64,000 nucleotides of DNA from Actinomadura oligospora ATCC 43269. GTDB taxonomy: Bacteria; Actinomycetota; Actinomycetes; Streptosporangiales; Streptosporangiaceae. Position 1 is the stretch's first letter. Each line of letters starts with the position of its first letter. The stretch is from assembly GCF_000518265.1 (NCBI RefSeq), contig NZ_JADG01000011.1:124001-188000 (forward strand), in the 5' to 3' direction. Positions 1-8,096 of the stretch are shown here, piece by piece. The notes beneath the pieces were generated by a model. It searched no databases. It had not been told where the DNA came from and worked only from the letters and a program-made list of their open reading frames with translations. A program made the position numbers and the translations under genes.

Positions 1-1
1 C

Positions 2-907
2 GATGACGGCGTGCTCGACATCGAGGACAAGCCCGCTGCCCCGTTCGCCGTGGCGACGAGTTCGTGCTCGGCTCCGAGCCTCGTCTTCTCCATGCTCGAC
101 CTGCTGTCCGCCGACAAGGGCGACGTCGTCCTCGAAATCGGCACCGGCACGGGCTGGACGGCGGGTCTGCTCGCCGCGCGGCTCGGTCCGGACAACGTCG
201 TCAGCGTCGAGATCGACCCGGCCGTCGCGGCGCGGGCCCGTTCGAACCTGCGGAGCGTCGGACTCGCGCCGTCCGTCATCGTCGGTGACGGCGCGCTCGG
301 ACACCCCGAGCGCGCCCCCTACGATCGCGTCCACGTGACGTGCGGGGTCACGCGCATCCCGTATGAGTGGGTCAGGCAGTCGAAGCCCGGCGGCGTGATC
401 GTGCTGCCGTGGATGCCCGGGTGGCAGACGGGTCACGTCGCGCGGCTGACCGTCGTCGATGGTGTCGCGACCGGACGCTTCCACGGGCCGTCCGGATTCA
501 TGCTGATGCGTGCCCAGCGTCCACCCGAGGTCCCGATCACCGGCGAGCCCCGCGAATCGGTGAGCACGCTCGATCCGCACGACTTCGCGTCCGCCCCGGA
601 GGGCCTGGCCCTGACCATCGCGGGCCTCCTCCCGGACGTCCGGGGCCGCGCCGCCGCCCACTCGGACGGCACCCTGCACGTCGCAGTCCGGCACGGCGAC
701 TCGCACGCACTGGCGGTCTTCCCGCCCGACGCGCCCGAGGCGGACGTGACGCAACGCGGCCCACGCGACCTCTGGGACGAACTGGAGGATGCCGTCCACC
801 GATGGAACGCCTGGAACCGTCCCGGCCCTGACCGGTTCGGCCTCACCGTCACCCCGGACGGCCAGTACGTATGGCTCGACTCCCCCGACACCCCCGTCAG
901 GACGTGA
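2..907 (+). CDS. PCMT-like SAM-dependent methyltransferase, 5' end outside window
   Basis: The reading frame is open from the first bases of the window, so the true start lies upstream; the GTG at 11 is probably internal. The N-terminal part matches the protein-L-isoaspartate O-methyltransferase fold: a TSSCSAPSL segment, then the SAM-binding loop VLEIGTGTGWTAGLLA, the acidic VVSVEIDP strand and the DRVHVTCGV region. About 110 C-terminal residues form a separate domain that I cannot name. Actinomycetes carry many such stand-alone PCMT-like enzymes, several next to RiPP precursors or WhiJ-type loci, so the substrate may be a small peptide rather than damaged protein; that is inference. No precursor peptide is visible downstream. 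Confidence 0.8.
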   Translation, partial: DDGVLDIEDKPAAPFAVATSSCSAPSLVFSMLDLLSADKGDVVLEIGTGTGWTAGLLAARLGPDNVVSVEIDPAVAARARSNLRSVGLAPSVIVGDGALGHPERAPYDRVHVTCGVTRIPYEWVRQSKPGGVIVLPWMPGWQTGHVARLTVVDGVATGRFHGPSGFMLMRAQRPPEVPITGEPRESVSTLDPHDFASAPEGLALTIAGLLPDVRGRAAAHSDGTLHVAVRHGDSHALAVFPPDAPEADVTQRGPRDLWDELEDAVHRWNAWNRPGPDRFGLTVTPDGQYVWLDSPDTPVRT

Positions 908-1514
908 CCACGGGCAAGCACGGAAACGCTCTGCTCCATGTGCGACGGCACGAGCAAGCAGACCCGCAACGTCGGCAGCGAGACAGAGGAACGCCTCGCT
1001 CAGACAGCCGGAGGACCGGCAAGTCTGCCCAAGCGCAGCCCACCAGGGTCGACACATGGCAGCATCCACGGCTTGGGCTTCCGGTCATGAGCGGTAGGTC
1101 CAGGCTGAGGCTCCACCCAGCAGCCTGGACCCACCCAGTGCCACATGGGCACCAATGTCTCCAGCTCGCCCGATCCACGGTCAAGCACACAGAGACTCTT
1201 GCCATGATCGCGTTGGACTGCCGCAACCACCTCCCGGATTAGACAGCAACAGTCCCCACTCCCCGAATTTCAACAACACGGTTCATCAAAGTTGAACAAT
1301 AATCACCAGGACGAACCTTCGGGGACAGAAACACGTCCTCCGGTAGAGGATCCTCCACCTCTCCAAGATGACAATGCCACCCTTGAGCAATACGCCCGAA
1401 GACATGGCATGATGTTCGAACGCAACTCCGGTCGCGAACTCCACCTTCGCGATCTTGAAATGTCAACAAGGCTCGCCCGATCCACAAAGAAAGCAAGCCC
1501 AAGGAGACAACCCG
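908..1514. other. Intergenic stretch, no convincing gene
   Basis: I see no reading frame with both a ribosome binding site and protein-like composition. GC content falls from about 1240 onwards, marking the start of a compositionally different block. A TTG at 1292 opens a frame that runs on to 2626. Its first 70 or so codons look hydrophilic and could be coding, but the middle of that frame reads as an out-of-phase shadow of the small membrane protein gene at 1515, so I do not call it. Confidence 0.5.
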
Positions 1515-1778
1515 ATGGAGCCACGAAGCCCTTCGAGCGCCAGCACCTCCTCCCCTCACCACGGCCCCCATCGACCGCCCTCCATGGGTGGAGCCGGCAC
1601 CGTCACGAGCTCGATGGCCACTATGTGCAGTTTTCTGATGAACCAGGGATACTCTGGCACATACGCCCTGCTCTTCACCTTGTCCCTTGGGATCGGCGGC
1701 GCACTCATCGCTCATACCATCGGACGCCATCCGAACGACAGCGGCAGCGGCGGCACCAACACACCCCGCTGGGCATGA
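1515..1778 (+). CDS. Small membrane protein, unknown function
   Basis: An 87-residue protein starting at ATG 1515, chosen because AAGGAGA lies 9 bases upstream. The first 45 residues are Ser/Pro/His-rich and probably disordered. One hydrophobic stretch, roughly residues 55-78 (YALLFTLSLGIGGALIAHTIG), should form a single membrane helix, followed by a Gly/Ser-rich tail. Its stop overlaps the next gene's start (ATGA), so the two are almost certainly translated together. The DNA is less GC-rich than its surroundings, suggesting horizontal origin. I recognise no family. The annotation rests on start signal, coupling and composition only. Confidence 0.55.
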   Translation: MEPRSPSSASTSSPHHGPHRPPSMGGAGTVTSSMATMCSFLMNQGYSGTYALLFTLSLGIGGALIAHTIGRHPNDSGSGGTNTPRWA

Positions 1779-2626
1779 CAAGAGTCAACCCCCGGGAAAG
1801 TAGCCGAAGCCACCCCAGCCAGAAACTCGGGCTGGCCAAAGCTCAACTCCGCCAAGTCCGAGTGGATCAGGAGCAACTCTCCGGCGATCAAGCTCGAACC
1901 CTCGAGGAGCTTTACGAGGCGAAAGCACTCCTCACGGTTCGCCTGTGCGAATCCTTCCAGCGTCGCGTCAGCAGAGGTGAGCAGCCTTCAAACATTGCCT
2001 CTCGCGCCTTGATCAGCACCGAGGAGCTATGGCTAATGCTCTCCGGATCCTACGAGGTCCCCGACAACGGATGGTTGTCACGCACATCGGTCAGCCTGCT
2101 CGCCCTGGATCCGGATCGCAATATCAGGGACCTGCGAAAGCTGCTCGATAATCTCCAAGAAGCCAGCGTTAGATACGAGAACATTCAACGGGCAAAGCAC
2201 ATCATGGAGCGGCGAGCAACCGAAGCAGAGGATGCCGTCAAAGCCGCCACAGTAGAAGTAGCGGAAATGGAGATGATCAACACTCAAGAAGGCCCGAAGG
2301 CAAGCGATACTCGAGCAAGCTCAACTATCATACCTGACGTTGTTGGGCATGAGCGAAAGCCAGATCCCCTCACGGCACAAAACTCGAAAGAACTGATCTA
2401 TCTTCTGCGAAACTATTACGACTGGTCGGGGCGGCCAAGTTTTCGCGATATGAAGAACAGAGTTCCCGATGGCCCCTCGTACAGCACATACCGCAATGTA
2501 CTCCGCAGTAATTCATTGCCAAAACGCCTCAAGACACTGGACGCATTCATTCGAGCCCTTGGCGGCAATTCGCAAGATGTCCAAGATTGGGCAACTGCAT
2601 GGCGCTCTTTCGTGCCTCCCGCCTAG
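1775..2626 (+). CDS. Coiled-coil protein with C-terminal HTH-like domain
   Basis: A 283-residue protein whose ATG overlaps the preceding stop by four bases. Residues about 20-70 and 130-195 are charged, heptad-like helices typical of coiled coils (LGLAKAQLRQVRVDQEQL and ERRATEAEDAVKAATVEVAEME). The last 80 residues (SKELIYLLRNYYDWSG, then YSTYRNVLRSNSLPKRLKTLDAFIRALGG) resemble the helix-turn-helix domain that actinomycetes usually place at the N-terminus of XRE-like regulators. Here it is at the C-terminus. Together with the membrane protein it could form a membrane-linked DNA-binding or signalling pair; this is inference. GC content is visibly lower than in neighbouring genes. A longer start at TTG 1292 is in the same frame but would overlap the coupled upstream gene. 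Confidence 0.65.
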   Translation: MTRVNPRESSRSHPSQKLGLAKAQLRQVRVDQEQLSGDQARTLEELYEAKALLTVRLCESFQRRVSRGEQPSNIASRALISTEELWLMLSGSYEVPDNGWLSRTSVSLLALDPDRNIRDLRKLLDNLQEASVRYENIQRAKHIMERRATEAEDAVKAATVEVAEMEMINTQEGPKASDTRASSTIIPDVVGHERKPDPLTAQNSKELIYLLRNYYDWSGRPSFRDMKNRVPDGPSYSTYRNVLRSNSLPKRLKTLDAFIRALGGNSQDVQDWATAWRSFVPPA

Positions 2627-2701
2627 AAATCTACCAAGCCGAACAAGGCCAGATGACAGCAAACCCAAGAATGATGCCCCTGAGGCGAAACAATCCCACA
2701 T

Positions 2702-3157
2702 TCAGTACTTACGTTTCGCACGGAAAATCTGGACTGTGGGTTTGCAGGCGCGGACGTCAGGGGTGTCGGCGTCGTGGGCGTCCTGGGCCCACTGAGGATC
2801 CGTCCACACCTGCCGCTGGAGTTCGGTGATCCTTCATAGGCGAGCTGGAGGACGCTGAGGTTCATCTCGTCGCGGGCGAGGAGACGTCTATTACCGCTGT
2901 AGAGGTGCAGAACGGGCGAACGTGTCGAAGGTCCCCTCGCGCAGGTGCGTGATCAGGTCCCCCTCCCAGCAGAGTTGGAAAGTGCCGCGTGGGGGCGCGC
3001 TCCGGATGGAGCACGAGAACCCGTGGTAGGAGTACTCGTCGGCGTCCATGAGCAATTGGTCGACCACTTCGACCGGCTCGGCCAGGAAGTCACTCAACTC
3101 AGCCACGAGGCGAGCGATCATCCCGAGCCGGGGAGCGTCCTCACTGGCCGCGCTCAC
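2702..3157 (-). pseudogene. Decayed gene of unknown family with two frameshifts
   Basis: Read on the minus strand from GTG 3157, the first 88 codons give sensible protein (IARLVAELSDFLAEP, then LLMDADEYSYHGFSCSIRS, FQLCWEGDLITHLREGTFDTF) ending at a stop at 2891. A shift of frame near 2914 continues the same protein (PVLHLYSGNRRLLARDEMNL, SVLQLAYE), and a second shift near 2840 continues it again (ITELQRQVWTDPQWAQDAHD, ending TVQIFRAKRKY and a stop at 2702). Three frames joined end to end read as one protein of about 150 residues, so this is a gene broken by two indels. I do not recognise the family. It lies next to another decayed gene, so the whole block appears to be degenerating. Confidence 0.55.
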
Positions 3158-3176
3158 CGGGAATCCACATGAGCAC

Positions 3177-3356
3177 TCATGCGGACGGACGCCCCTTGAC
3201 CGCGGTGGTGAGCGCGCCACTCGACGGTGGGGACGGCCAGTCGCGACCCGTCGAGATCCTTGGAGTCACGGACGCCGACGCACCGGCCACCCGCCGGTGA
3301 CCTCCACACAGTCGGAGTGGTCCGCTTAGCTGTGGGTGCTCTCACGCCCAGGTGAC
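3177..3356 (-). pseudogene. Decayed DUF397 gene
   Basis: Pieces of a DUF397 protein are spread over three frames on the minus strand: VTW, then STHS, stop, DHSDCVEVTGG; then GVRDSKDLDGSRLAVPTVEW; then ALTTAVKGRPSA and a stop at 3177. Intact DUF397 proteins read W-R-K-S-x-x-S, D-C-V-E-V, V-R-D-S-K-D, W and V-K in that order, exactly the blocks seen here. At least two frameshifts and one stop have killed it. Three intact paralogues lie 2.2 kb to the right, so this is probably an old extra copy of that array. Confidence 0.75.
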
Positions 3357-3615
3357 GGTCTGCTCACTCAACAGCGAAAGCGCCCATTGCTCGTCGGTCA
3401 GATCGAGCCGCCTCGTCACCGCCAGGGTGGCCGCGAGGTCTCGCGAGCTGGGTCATCATGACGGGGCGCGCCACGGGCGGTACGCCGCGGACGAGCAACG
3501 CATGGTCGTGGCTGACCACATGTTGCCCGGGCGCTTGACCCCTATGGGGGCTCGGGCTTGAAGTGAAGGCGACGACGCCGCCGAGGCGTCCTCGACCCCC
3601 GAAGGGGAGGGCACC

Positions 3616-4125
3616 GTGCCCACTGCGATCGGAGAAAAGGACCTACTCGACGACCTGAACGGCTGGTACCAGGCCGAAGCTCCCCTCATCGACAAGGCAT
3701 GCAACCTCAAGGGCGGCGGCTGGGAACAGTGGGCCACCGTGCAGTTCCTGTGCTGGCAGATCGCCCATCGCGGCACGCAGGCCCCGAGCTACCAGCGCGA
3801 GTACATCGCGAAGCCGTTCCCGGACCGGGCGTTCGACATCGCCTACAACATGCCGCACGAGGTCCTGGTCGACAGCCGCCACCCGCTGATCCTCACGCAG
3901 TGGAAGGCGCTCAGGGACGGCAACGCGGCGAGCATGGGGGCTCAGACCGACATCGGGACGCTCCAAGAGATCCGCCGGGTCCTCGGCCAGACCGTCCAGA
4001 TCTACCCCATGCTGGTGATTCTGAGCCCGCAGGACGTCGGCTTCCCAGGCAAGGGCGTGGTCGGCCCACTGAGTCCGGGCGGTGTCCGCCTGTACGTCTC
4101 CAGTTCCGGGACGTTCCCCGGCTAG
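3616..4125 (+). CDS. Hypothetical protein, 169 residues
   Basis: Starts at GTG 3616 with a purine-rich GAAGGGGAGGG just upstream. No signal peptide or membrane segment; the composition is that of a soluble globular protein (WEQWATVQFLCWQIAHRG, YQREYIAKPFPDRAFDIAYN, VLGQTVQIYPMLVILSPQD). The tryptophan- and tyrosine-rich N-terminal half suggests a folded enzyme or binding domain, but I recognise no family or catalytic motif. Both flanks are decayed genes, so it is a lone survivor in a degenerating accessory block. Function unknown. Confidence 0.6.
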   Translation: MPTAIGEKDLLDDLNGWYQAEAPLIDKACNLKGGGWEQWATVQFLCWQIAHRGTQAPSYQREYIAKPFPDRAFDIAYNMPHEVLVDSRHPLILTQWKALRDGNAASMGAQTDIGTLQEIRRVLGQTVQIYPMLVILSPQDVGFPGKGVVGPLSPGGVRLYVSSSGTFPG

Positions 4126-4339
4126 CTCTTGGCCATGCCACTGGGCCACTCGTGGATGAGCGGTGTCTTGCGGGTGGCCAGGTCATCGCGACCGGTGCGC
4201 CTCCAGCTCGGCGGGCACGGTCTTGTCGATCGCGCCCAGGAACACCGGCCGGGCCCTTCCGGACTCCACGGCCGAGGCGGCGGCGCTCTTCGTCGTGTTC
4301 CACACGACGTCGACGGCGGCGCCGCCGAGGCGCCCTGGG

Positions 4340-5067
4340 CTATGCCTCTCCGAGGAAGCCGGGATCGGTCAGGCCCATCTGCCGCGAGGAGTCGGCGGCC
4401 ATGCCGAGTACCTCACGCATCGGGACGGCGCGACGGCTGGTCGCCGAGAGGTCTCGGTGAGCCTCCTTCGTCCACAGGAAAGGAACCACGGAGAGGCCCT
4501 GCGACGTGGTCAGGGCGGCGGCCTCCGCGCGCCAGTCCGGCCACCGCAGTCCCTGGTAGAAGACGTCGAGCGCACCGGACACCAGCCAGGAGATCCACGC
4601 GGAGTATCCCGCCTCCAGCGCCTCCCATTCCAACGTGTCGGAGCGAAATAGGTCATCTCCCCGGGAGCCCCCGGCCTGCCGACCGCCGCCGGATCGTGGC
4701 CGTTCAGCGCGAACACGCCACCCAGCACGTCATGGGCGACCACCAGTCCACCCGCCGGTTGCCACGCCGGATCGAACAGGCCGGGGAAGCCGTTGACCTC
4801 GCCAAGGCTCGGCAGACCTCCGGCGGCACCGCTCGAACCGCCGCCGTACACCCGGACCCAGCCGTCGTCGAGCAGCAGGCCGCCGCAGTTCAACACGAAG
4901 CCACCCAGAGTCGATCTGGCGGTGACCTGCAACTGCAGCAGGCACCGCCGCCCCTCTTCCCGTTCCACGGGCAGCACGCTCGGCCCGACCGCACTGGCGG
5001 CGAGAACATCCCGCAGTCCCGGCCAGGCCGGATCGTCCGTGTTGACAAGATCATCAATTGCGCGCAT
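4340..5067 (-). pseudogene. DUF2625 family gene with a frameshift
   Basis: The minus-strand frame from ATG 5067 (MRAIDDLVNTDDPAWPGLRD) matches the start of DUF2625 proteins, continuing with LQVTARSTLGGFVLNCGGLL, HDVLGGVFALNGHDP and GEMTYFAP. Near 4640 the frame breaks. One base appears to be missing in CCGACACG, and the adjacent frame carries on correctly with DTLEWEALEAGYSAWISW, LDVFYQGLRWPDW and a stop at 4340. Joined, the two parts give a full-length protein of about 240 residues with no other damage, so the lesion is recent or a sequencing error. DUF2625 has no established function that I know of. Confidence 0.75.
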
Positions 5068-5250
5068 CCCGGCATGATCCCAGCAATGCCCCACGCCTTC
5101 GACAACAGCGGAGGCACAGAGGGGGTCGGGACGCGAGGTCGGCCCGCCGACCAGATCAAGCCGGATGGCGGACCGCCTGGGAAGTGGGGGGAGGTGCGGC
5201 GGGCCGTTCGCAAGGAAGCCGCAGGGGAGGTCGTGGGGACACGGAACAGC

Positions 5251-5274
5251 CGGGTCACCTGGCTGGGTGACCCG
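5251..5274 (-). terminator. Stem-loop downstream of the DUF397 operon
   Basis: Arms CGGGTCACC (5251-5259) and GGTGACCCG (5266-5274) form a perfect 9-bp stem with a 6-base loop, about 75 bases beyond the last DUF397 stop on the minus strand. There is no U-tract, as is usual in high-GC actinomycetes. Confidence 0.5.
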
Positions 5275-5349
5275 ACCCGTCCGCCGGTCAGCCTCGCGCG
5301 GAGCCTCAGTGGGTGAGGGGCCGTTCCAAACCGCCGGGACGCCGCCCGC

Positions 5350-5553
5350 TTACGCGTGGGAGCGCCCCTTGACCACCGAGACAAGCGCCTGCCAGCTTGA
5401 AGCGGAGACCGCGAGGCGTTGGCCGGCGGCGTCTTTCGAGTCACGGACCAGGATCACCGCACCTAGGCTCGCGATCTCGACGCAGTCAGAATGCTGCGGA
5501 GAGCTATGACTGCTCTTGCGCCAGGTGATTCGGGAAGCTGCGTTTGCGCTCAT
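5350..5553 (-). CDS. DUF397 protein, copy 3 of the array
   Basis: A 67-residue protein from ATG 5553 with the full DUF397 block order: ITWRKSSHSSPQHSDCVEIA, VRDSKD, then W-Q-A-L-V-S-V-V-K. Its start overlaps the stop of the preceding DUF397 gene (ATGA), and it closes an operon led by the XRE/DUF5753 regulator at 5940-6806. DUF397 proteins are small acidic or neutral partners of WhiJ-like regulators in actinomycetes and are thought to modulate the regulator's DNA binding. The copy is intact and not a duplicate at DNA level: it differs from its two neighbours at many positions, so the array is old. Confidence 0.85.
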   Translation of the reverse strand: MSANAASRITWRKSSHSSPQHSDCVEIASLGAVILVRDSKDAAGQRLAVSASSWQALVSVVKGRSHA

Positions 5554-5753
5554 GCTGTCGTCCCGTCCTTGAGGGTGACAACGAGCGCGCGCCAGTCGGC
5601 CGAGGAGACCGACAGCATCGGGCCCTCTGGGTCCTTGGAGTCCCGGACGAGCTTGGCCACGGCGACATCGGCTACCTCGACGCAGTCGGAGCCGTTCGGA
5701 GTGCTGTGGGTGCTCTTGCGCCAGACGCCCCGGGGGCTGAGCCTCACGCTCAT
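5550..5753 (-). CDS. DUF397 protein, copy 2 of the array
   Basis: A 67-residue protein with VWRKSTHSTPNGSDCVEVAD, KLVRDSKDPEGPMLSV and W-R-A-L-V-V-T-L-K. Four-base ATGA overlaps on both sides couple it to the DUF397 genes before and after. The family has no enzyme motif; known members work with XRE/DUF5753 regulators of the WhiJ type. Having several non-identical copies behind one regulator suggests either alternative partners for it or partners for other regulators elsewhere in the genome; that is inference. Confidence 0.85.
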   Translation of the reverse strand: MSVRLSPRGVWRKSTHSTPNGSDCVEVADVAVAKLVRDSKDPEGPMLSVSSADWRALVVTLKDGTTA

Positions 5754-5956
5754 GTCGTCCCACGCTCCTTGAGCGCAGTGGCGAACGCGTGCCAGTCGGC
5801 GGGATGGACGATCAATTTGGGGCCGCTCGGGTTCTTGGAGTCGCGGACGGCGACACGCGAACCGGCGTCCGCGACCTCCACGCAGTCGGAGCCGGTCGGC
5901 GTGCTGTAGGTGCTCTTACGCCAGTCCAGGTTGGAGATTTCAGGCGTGCTCGCCAT
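5750..5956 (-). CDS. DUF397 protein, copy 1 of the array
   Basis: A 68-residue protein from ATG 5956 with LDWRKSTYSTPTGSDCVEVA, VAVRDSKNPSGPKLIV and W-H-A-F-A-T-A-L-K. Its 5' end overlaps the regulator gene by 17 bases, so it is the one most tightly coupled to the XRE/DUF5753 protein and the best candidate for its direct partner. Its stop overlaps the next copy's start (ATGA). Confidence 0.85.
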   Translation of the reverse strand: MASTPEISNLDWRKSTYSTPTGSDCVEVADAGSRVAVRDSKNPSGPKLIVHPADWHAFATALKERGTT

Positions 5957-6806
5957 GTCGGGAGACCTCCTTGGCCGTCGCAGCGATGAAGGCCACCGAC
6001 TCGCCTGGCGACCACGCCGCATTGCGAATGCGTTCGAAGGACATCGTAATCCGATCAACATGGATCGAACTCTCGACATAGAGCTCGCCGCCGATGGTCT
6101 CGATGTAGGCGACGCTGGGATCTTCCGGCTCGCTGTATCCGAGAACGACGAATCCGCTGTCCAATCCCGAGTGCATGCCCGCTGAGAACGGCATCACCTG
6201 CAAGGTGATGTTGGGGCGTCGGGCTGCGGCCACCAACGAGAGCAACTGCTCGGCCATCACACCCGGAGTGGTGGGAGAACGCCTGATGACGGCTTCATCC
6301 AACACAGCGTGAAGCGTTGGCGCCGCTGGACGCGAGAGCAGCGCCCTACGCGCCAGCCTGGCCTGAAGGCGTCGCTCCCACGTCGTACGGTCGACATTCT
6401 CGTCCGCTGCCGAGATCACGGCATGTGCGTAAGCGTCGGTCTGAAGCAAGCCGGGGATGACCTGCGGATGCCATGCATGAATGCTTGACGCCTCGTCCTC
6501 CAGGGCCACGAACGAGGACTGGAATACATCGGAGTAGGCGGTCCACCATCCGCGTTGACGCGCCTGCCGCGCGAGTTCCATGAGCGCCGCGCGCTCTGGC
6601 AGGTCAGCGCCGTAAAGGTCGAGTGCCGCACCCACATCGGCGGGAGTCGGACGTGTGCGTGCGGCTTCGAAGCGGACGAGTTTGGTTCGCGACCAGCCGA
6701 GCCGGTCGGAGGCCGCTTCCGTGGTGAGTCCGGCTCGCTCGCGATGCCTGCGCAGCTCACGGGCCAGGCGTCGGTGACGCACCGTAGGGCTCTTGATACC
6801 GGTCAT
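5940..6806 (-). CDS. XRE-family regulator with DUF5753 domain (WhiJ-like)
   Basis: A 288-residue DNA-binding protein. Residues about 10-65 form the helix-turn-helix (RRLARELRRHRERAGLTTEA, then ASDRLGWSRTKLVRFEAARTR). The rest is the DUF5753 domain, recognisable by HAWHPQVIPGLLQTDAYAHA, RQARLARR-like arginine helices, LDEAVIRR, ITLQVMPFSAGMHSG and the aromatic YIETIGGELYVE stretch. I start at ATG 6806 (MTGIKSPTV); an upstream in-frame start at 6875 would add a tail lacking family similarity. In Streptomyces such proteins (WhiJ and relatives) control development or antibiotic genes together with a DUF397 protein and an anti-sigma-like ATPase. Both partners are present here, on either side. Confidence 0.88.
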   Translation of the reverse strand: MTGIKSPTVRHRRLARELRRHRERAGLTTEAASDRLGWSRTKLVRFEAARTRPTPADVGAALDLYGADLPERAALMELARQARQRGWWTAYSDVFQSSFVALEDEASSIHAWHPQVIPGLLQTDAYAHAVISAADENVDRTTWERRLQARLARRALLSRPAAPTLHAVLDEAVIRRSPTTPGVMAEQLLSLVAAARRPNITLQVMPFSAGMHSGLDSGFVVLGYSEPEDPSVAYIETIGGELYVESSIHVDRITMSFERIRNAAWSPGESVAFIAATAKEVSRHGEHA

Positions 6807-7053
6807 GACGGGAGCATGCGGCAGCCGCTCGTAGCGCTGCAACCGGATCTCCAAAAAATCATGGACCAACTGCACTGATGCATGGACAGGAGAGCCGCAG
6901 CGGGTTCACGATAAATGAGCGCAACCGAGTGAACACGGATAGTGATCACTCGCCGGTGGGAGATCCGCCACCGGGTTCGAAGCCGCCGCGCGGCCGGGTG
7001 TGGATTGGAGCCCTCCCCCGGCCGCGCGGCCCATCCTCACTGGGAGGACGTAC

Positions 7054-7389
7054 ATGAGAATACGACGGAAGGCGGGCGTGCGGGCTGTGCGCGCGGACGT
7101 TGAGGACCACCACCTCGGACGGCTCGCCTGGACGCTCGCCGAACACGGCTGGATGACCTCGTCCCGTCCCTGGGAACGGCCCCGGTTGTTGCGGGTGTTC
7201 CATCCCCTCGTCCCGCACATCGGCGAGTCCGTGCGGGTGCGCAGGCATCGGGGGCGGCTGTTCTTCTTCGACAGCTCCGGACACGTCCTCGGGTCTGTGC
7301 GGAAACTCGAGCGGGTGGTCGCTGGGCTCGACGCGCAGCTCGAACCGTGTCGCCTCGTCGCCCAGGCACACGTCCGGGCCGCACGGTGA
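7054..7389 (+). CDS. Small basic protein coupled to an anti-sigma-type ATPase
   Basis: A 111-residue protein starting at ATG 7054, preceded by TGGGAGGAC at good spacing. It is rich in Arg, Trp and His (MRIRRKAGVRAVRADVEDHH, then LAWTLAEHGWMTSSRPWERP, RLFFFDSSGHVLGSVRKLER). No catalytic motif or membrane helix is visible, and I cannot assign a family. Its stop overlaps the GTG of the downstream ATPase (GTGA), so both are made together. It may be the ATPase's target or partner; this is inference from coupling only. Confidence 0.65.
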   Translation: MRIRRKAGVRAVRADVEDHHLGRLAWTLAEHGWMTSSRPWERPRLLRVFHPLVPHIGESVRVRRHRGRLFFFDSSGHVLGSVRKLERVVAGLDAQLEPCRLVAQAHVRAAR

Positions 7390-7781
7390 CCGCCACCGCG
7401 GACGTGGAGCACCGGCACGTCTTCCCGTCCAAAACCGAACAGGTCGCGGCTGCTCGGAGGTGGGTCGCCAGCGTCCTCGGGGAGGAGCATCCCGCGCTGG
7501 ACGACTGCGTCCTGCTCACTTCTGAGACCTTCACCAACGCCGTTGTTCACGGCGGCGGGACGGAGGTTGAGGTCTGCGTCGAAGCCGATGGGGACCGGGT
7601 CAGCGTGGCCGTCCTCGATGAGGGTGGCGGGGCGCTGCCGCACCGCGTCGACGACCCGTGCGGGCTCGGCGGGCGCGGCCTTCCCATCCTGGAAGCGCTC
7701 TCCGACGACTGGGGGTTCGGCGTCCTGGACGACGGGCGGTTGCGGGTCTGGTTTTCGCTGGGGTGCAGCGGCGCGGCCTGA
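7386..7781 (+). CDS. ATP-binding protein, RsbW/SpoIIAB-like (HATPase_c_2)
   Basis: A 131-residue GHKL-fold protein starting at GTG 7386. The Bergerat ATP-binding motifs are visible: the N box LLTSETFTNAVVHGGG (about residues 42-57) and the G1 region VLDEGGGALPHRV, followed by GLGGRGLPILEALSDDWGF. This is the family of actinomycete anti-sigma or regulatory kinases. In Streptomyces many of these sit beside a WhiJ-type regulator and a DUF397 protein, as here, where the XRE/DUF397 operon starts 250 bases away in the opposite direction. The expected role is phosphorylation or sequestration of a partner regulator; the partner is not identified in this window. Confidence 0.85.
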   Translation: MTATADVEHRHVFPSKTEQVAAARRWVASVLGEEHPALDDCVLLTSETFTNAVVHGGGTEVEVCVEADGDRVSVAVLDEGGGALPHRVDDPCGLGGRGLPILEALSDDWGFGVLDDGRLRVWFSLGCSGAA

Positions 7782-7782
7782 G

Positions 7783-7824
7783 TTACTTGGCGTCCGAGTA
7801 GCGCTGGACGGTGGCCGCCTCCTC
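7783..7824 (-). pseudogene. Duplicated 3' tail of the polymerase gene
   Basis: Read on the minus strand, these bases encode EEAATVQRYSDAK followed by a stop. The intact polymerase at 9318-10973 ends MEAAIVQRYSDAK and a stop. The DNA match is close (GAGTAGCGCTGGACG is shared exactly) and then disappears upstream. It lies one base after the ATPase stop, with the repeat-protein gene between the two copies. Confidence 0.6.
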
Positions 7825-8096
7825 GCTCGCTTTCCGAGGTCGGAGGCGGCCTTGGTCCGCAGCCGAGCCCGGGACTGGTCTGGCCGACGACGACGATCTT
7901 CTGGAGACGACCACCCGGGACACGCGGACGCGCGGGCCCGGGGCCAGGGCTTCACCGCTGACCCGCTCTTCCGAGTGTCAAGAGGGCGACAATGTCGCCG
8001 AGTCGCCCTGTTATGACCTCCTTGGGCTCTCTTGCCATGGTCTGGGGGCTGAGGTTTGGCTCGAGGGGACCACATCGTCCTCCACACCAAGGAGCC

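Noticed and set aside
1239..1781. A 180-codon minus-strand ORF with a short hydrophobic stretch
   Set aside because: Antisense to the supported plus-strand genes, no RBS, no family similarity.
1292..2626. One 444-residue protein starting at TTG 1292
   Set aside because: Its middle section overlaps the small membrane protein gene at 1515, which has a strong RBS and an ATGA junction with the next gene. The section reads as an out-of-phase translation, so two coupled genes fit better.
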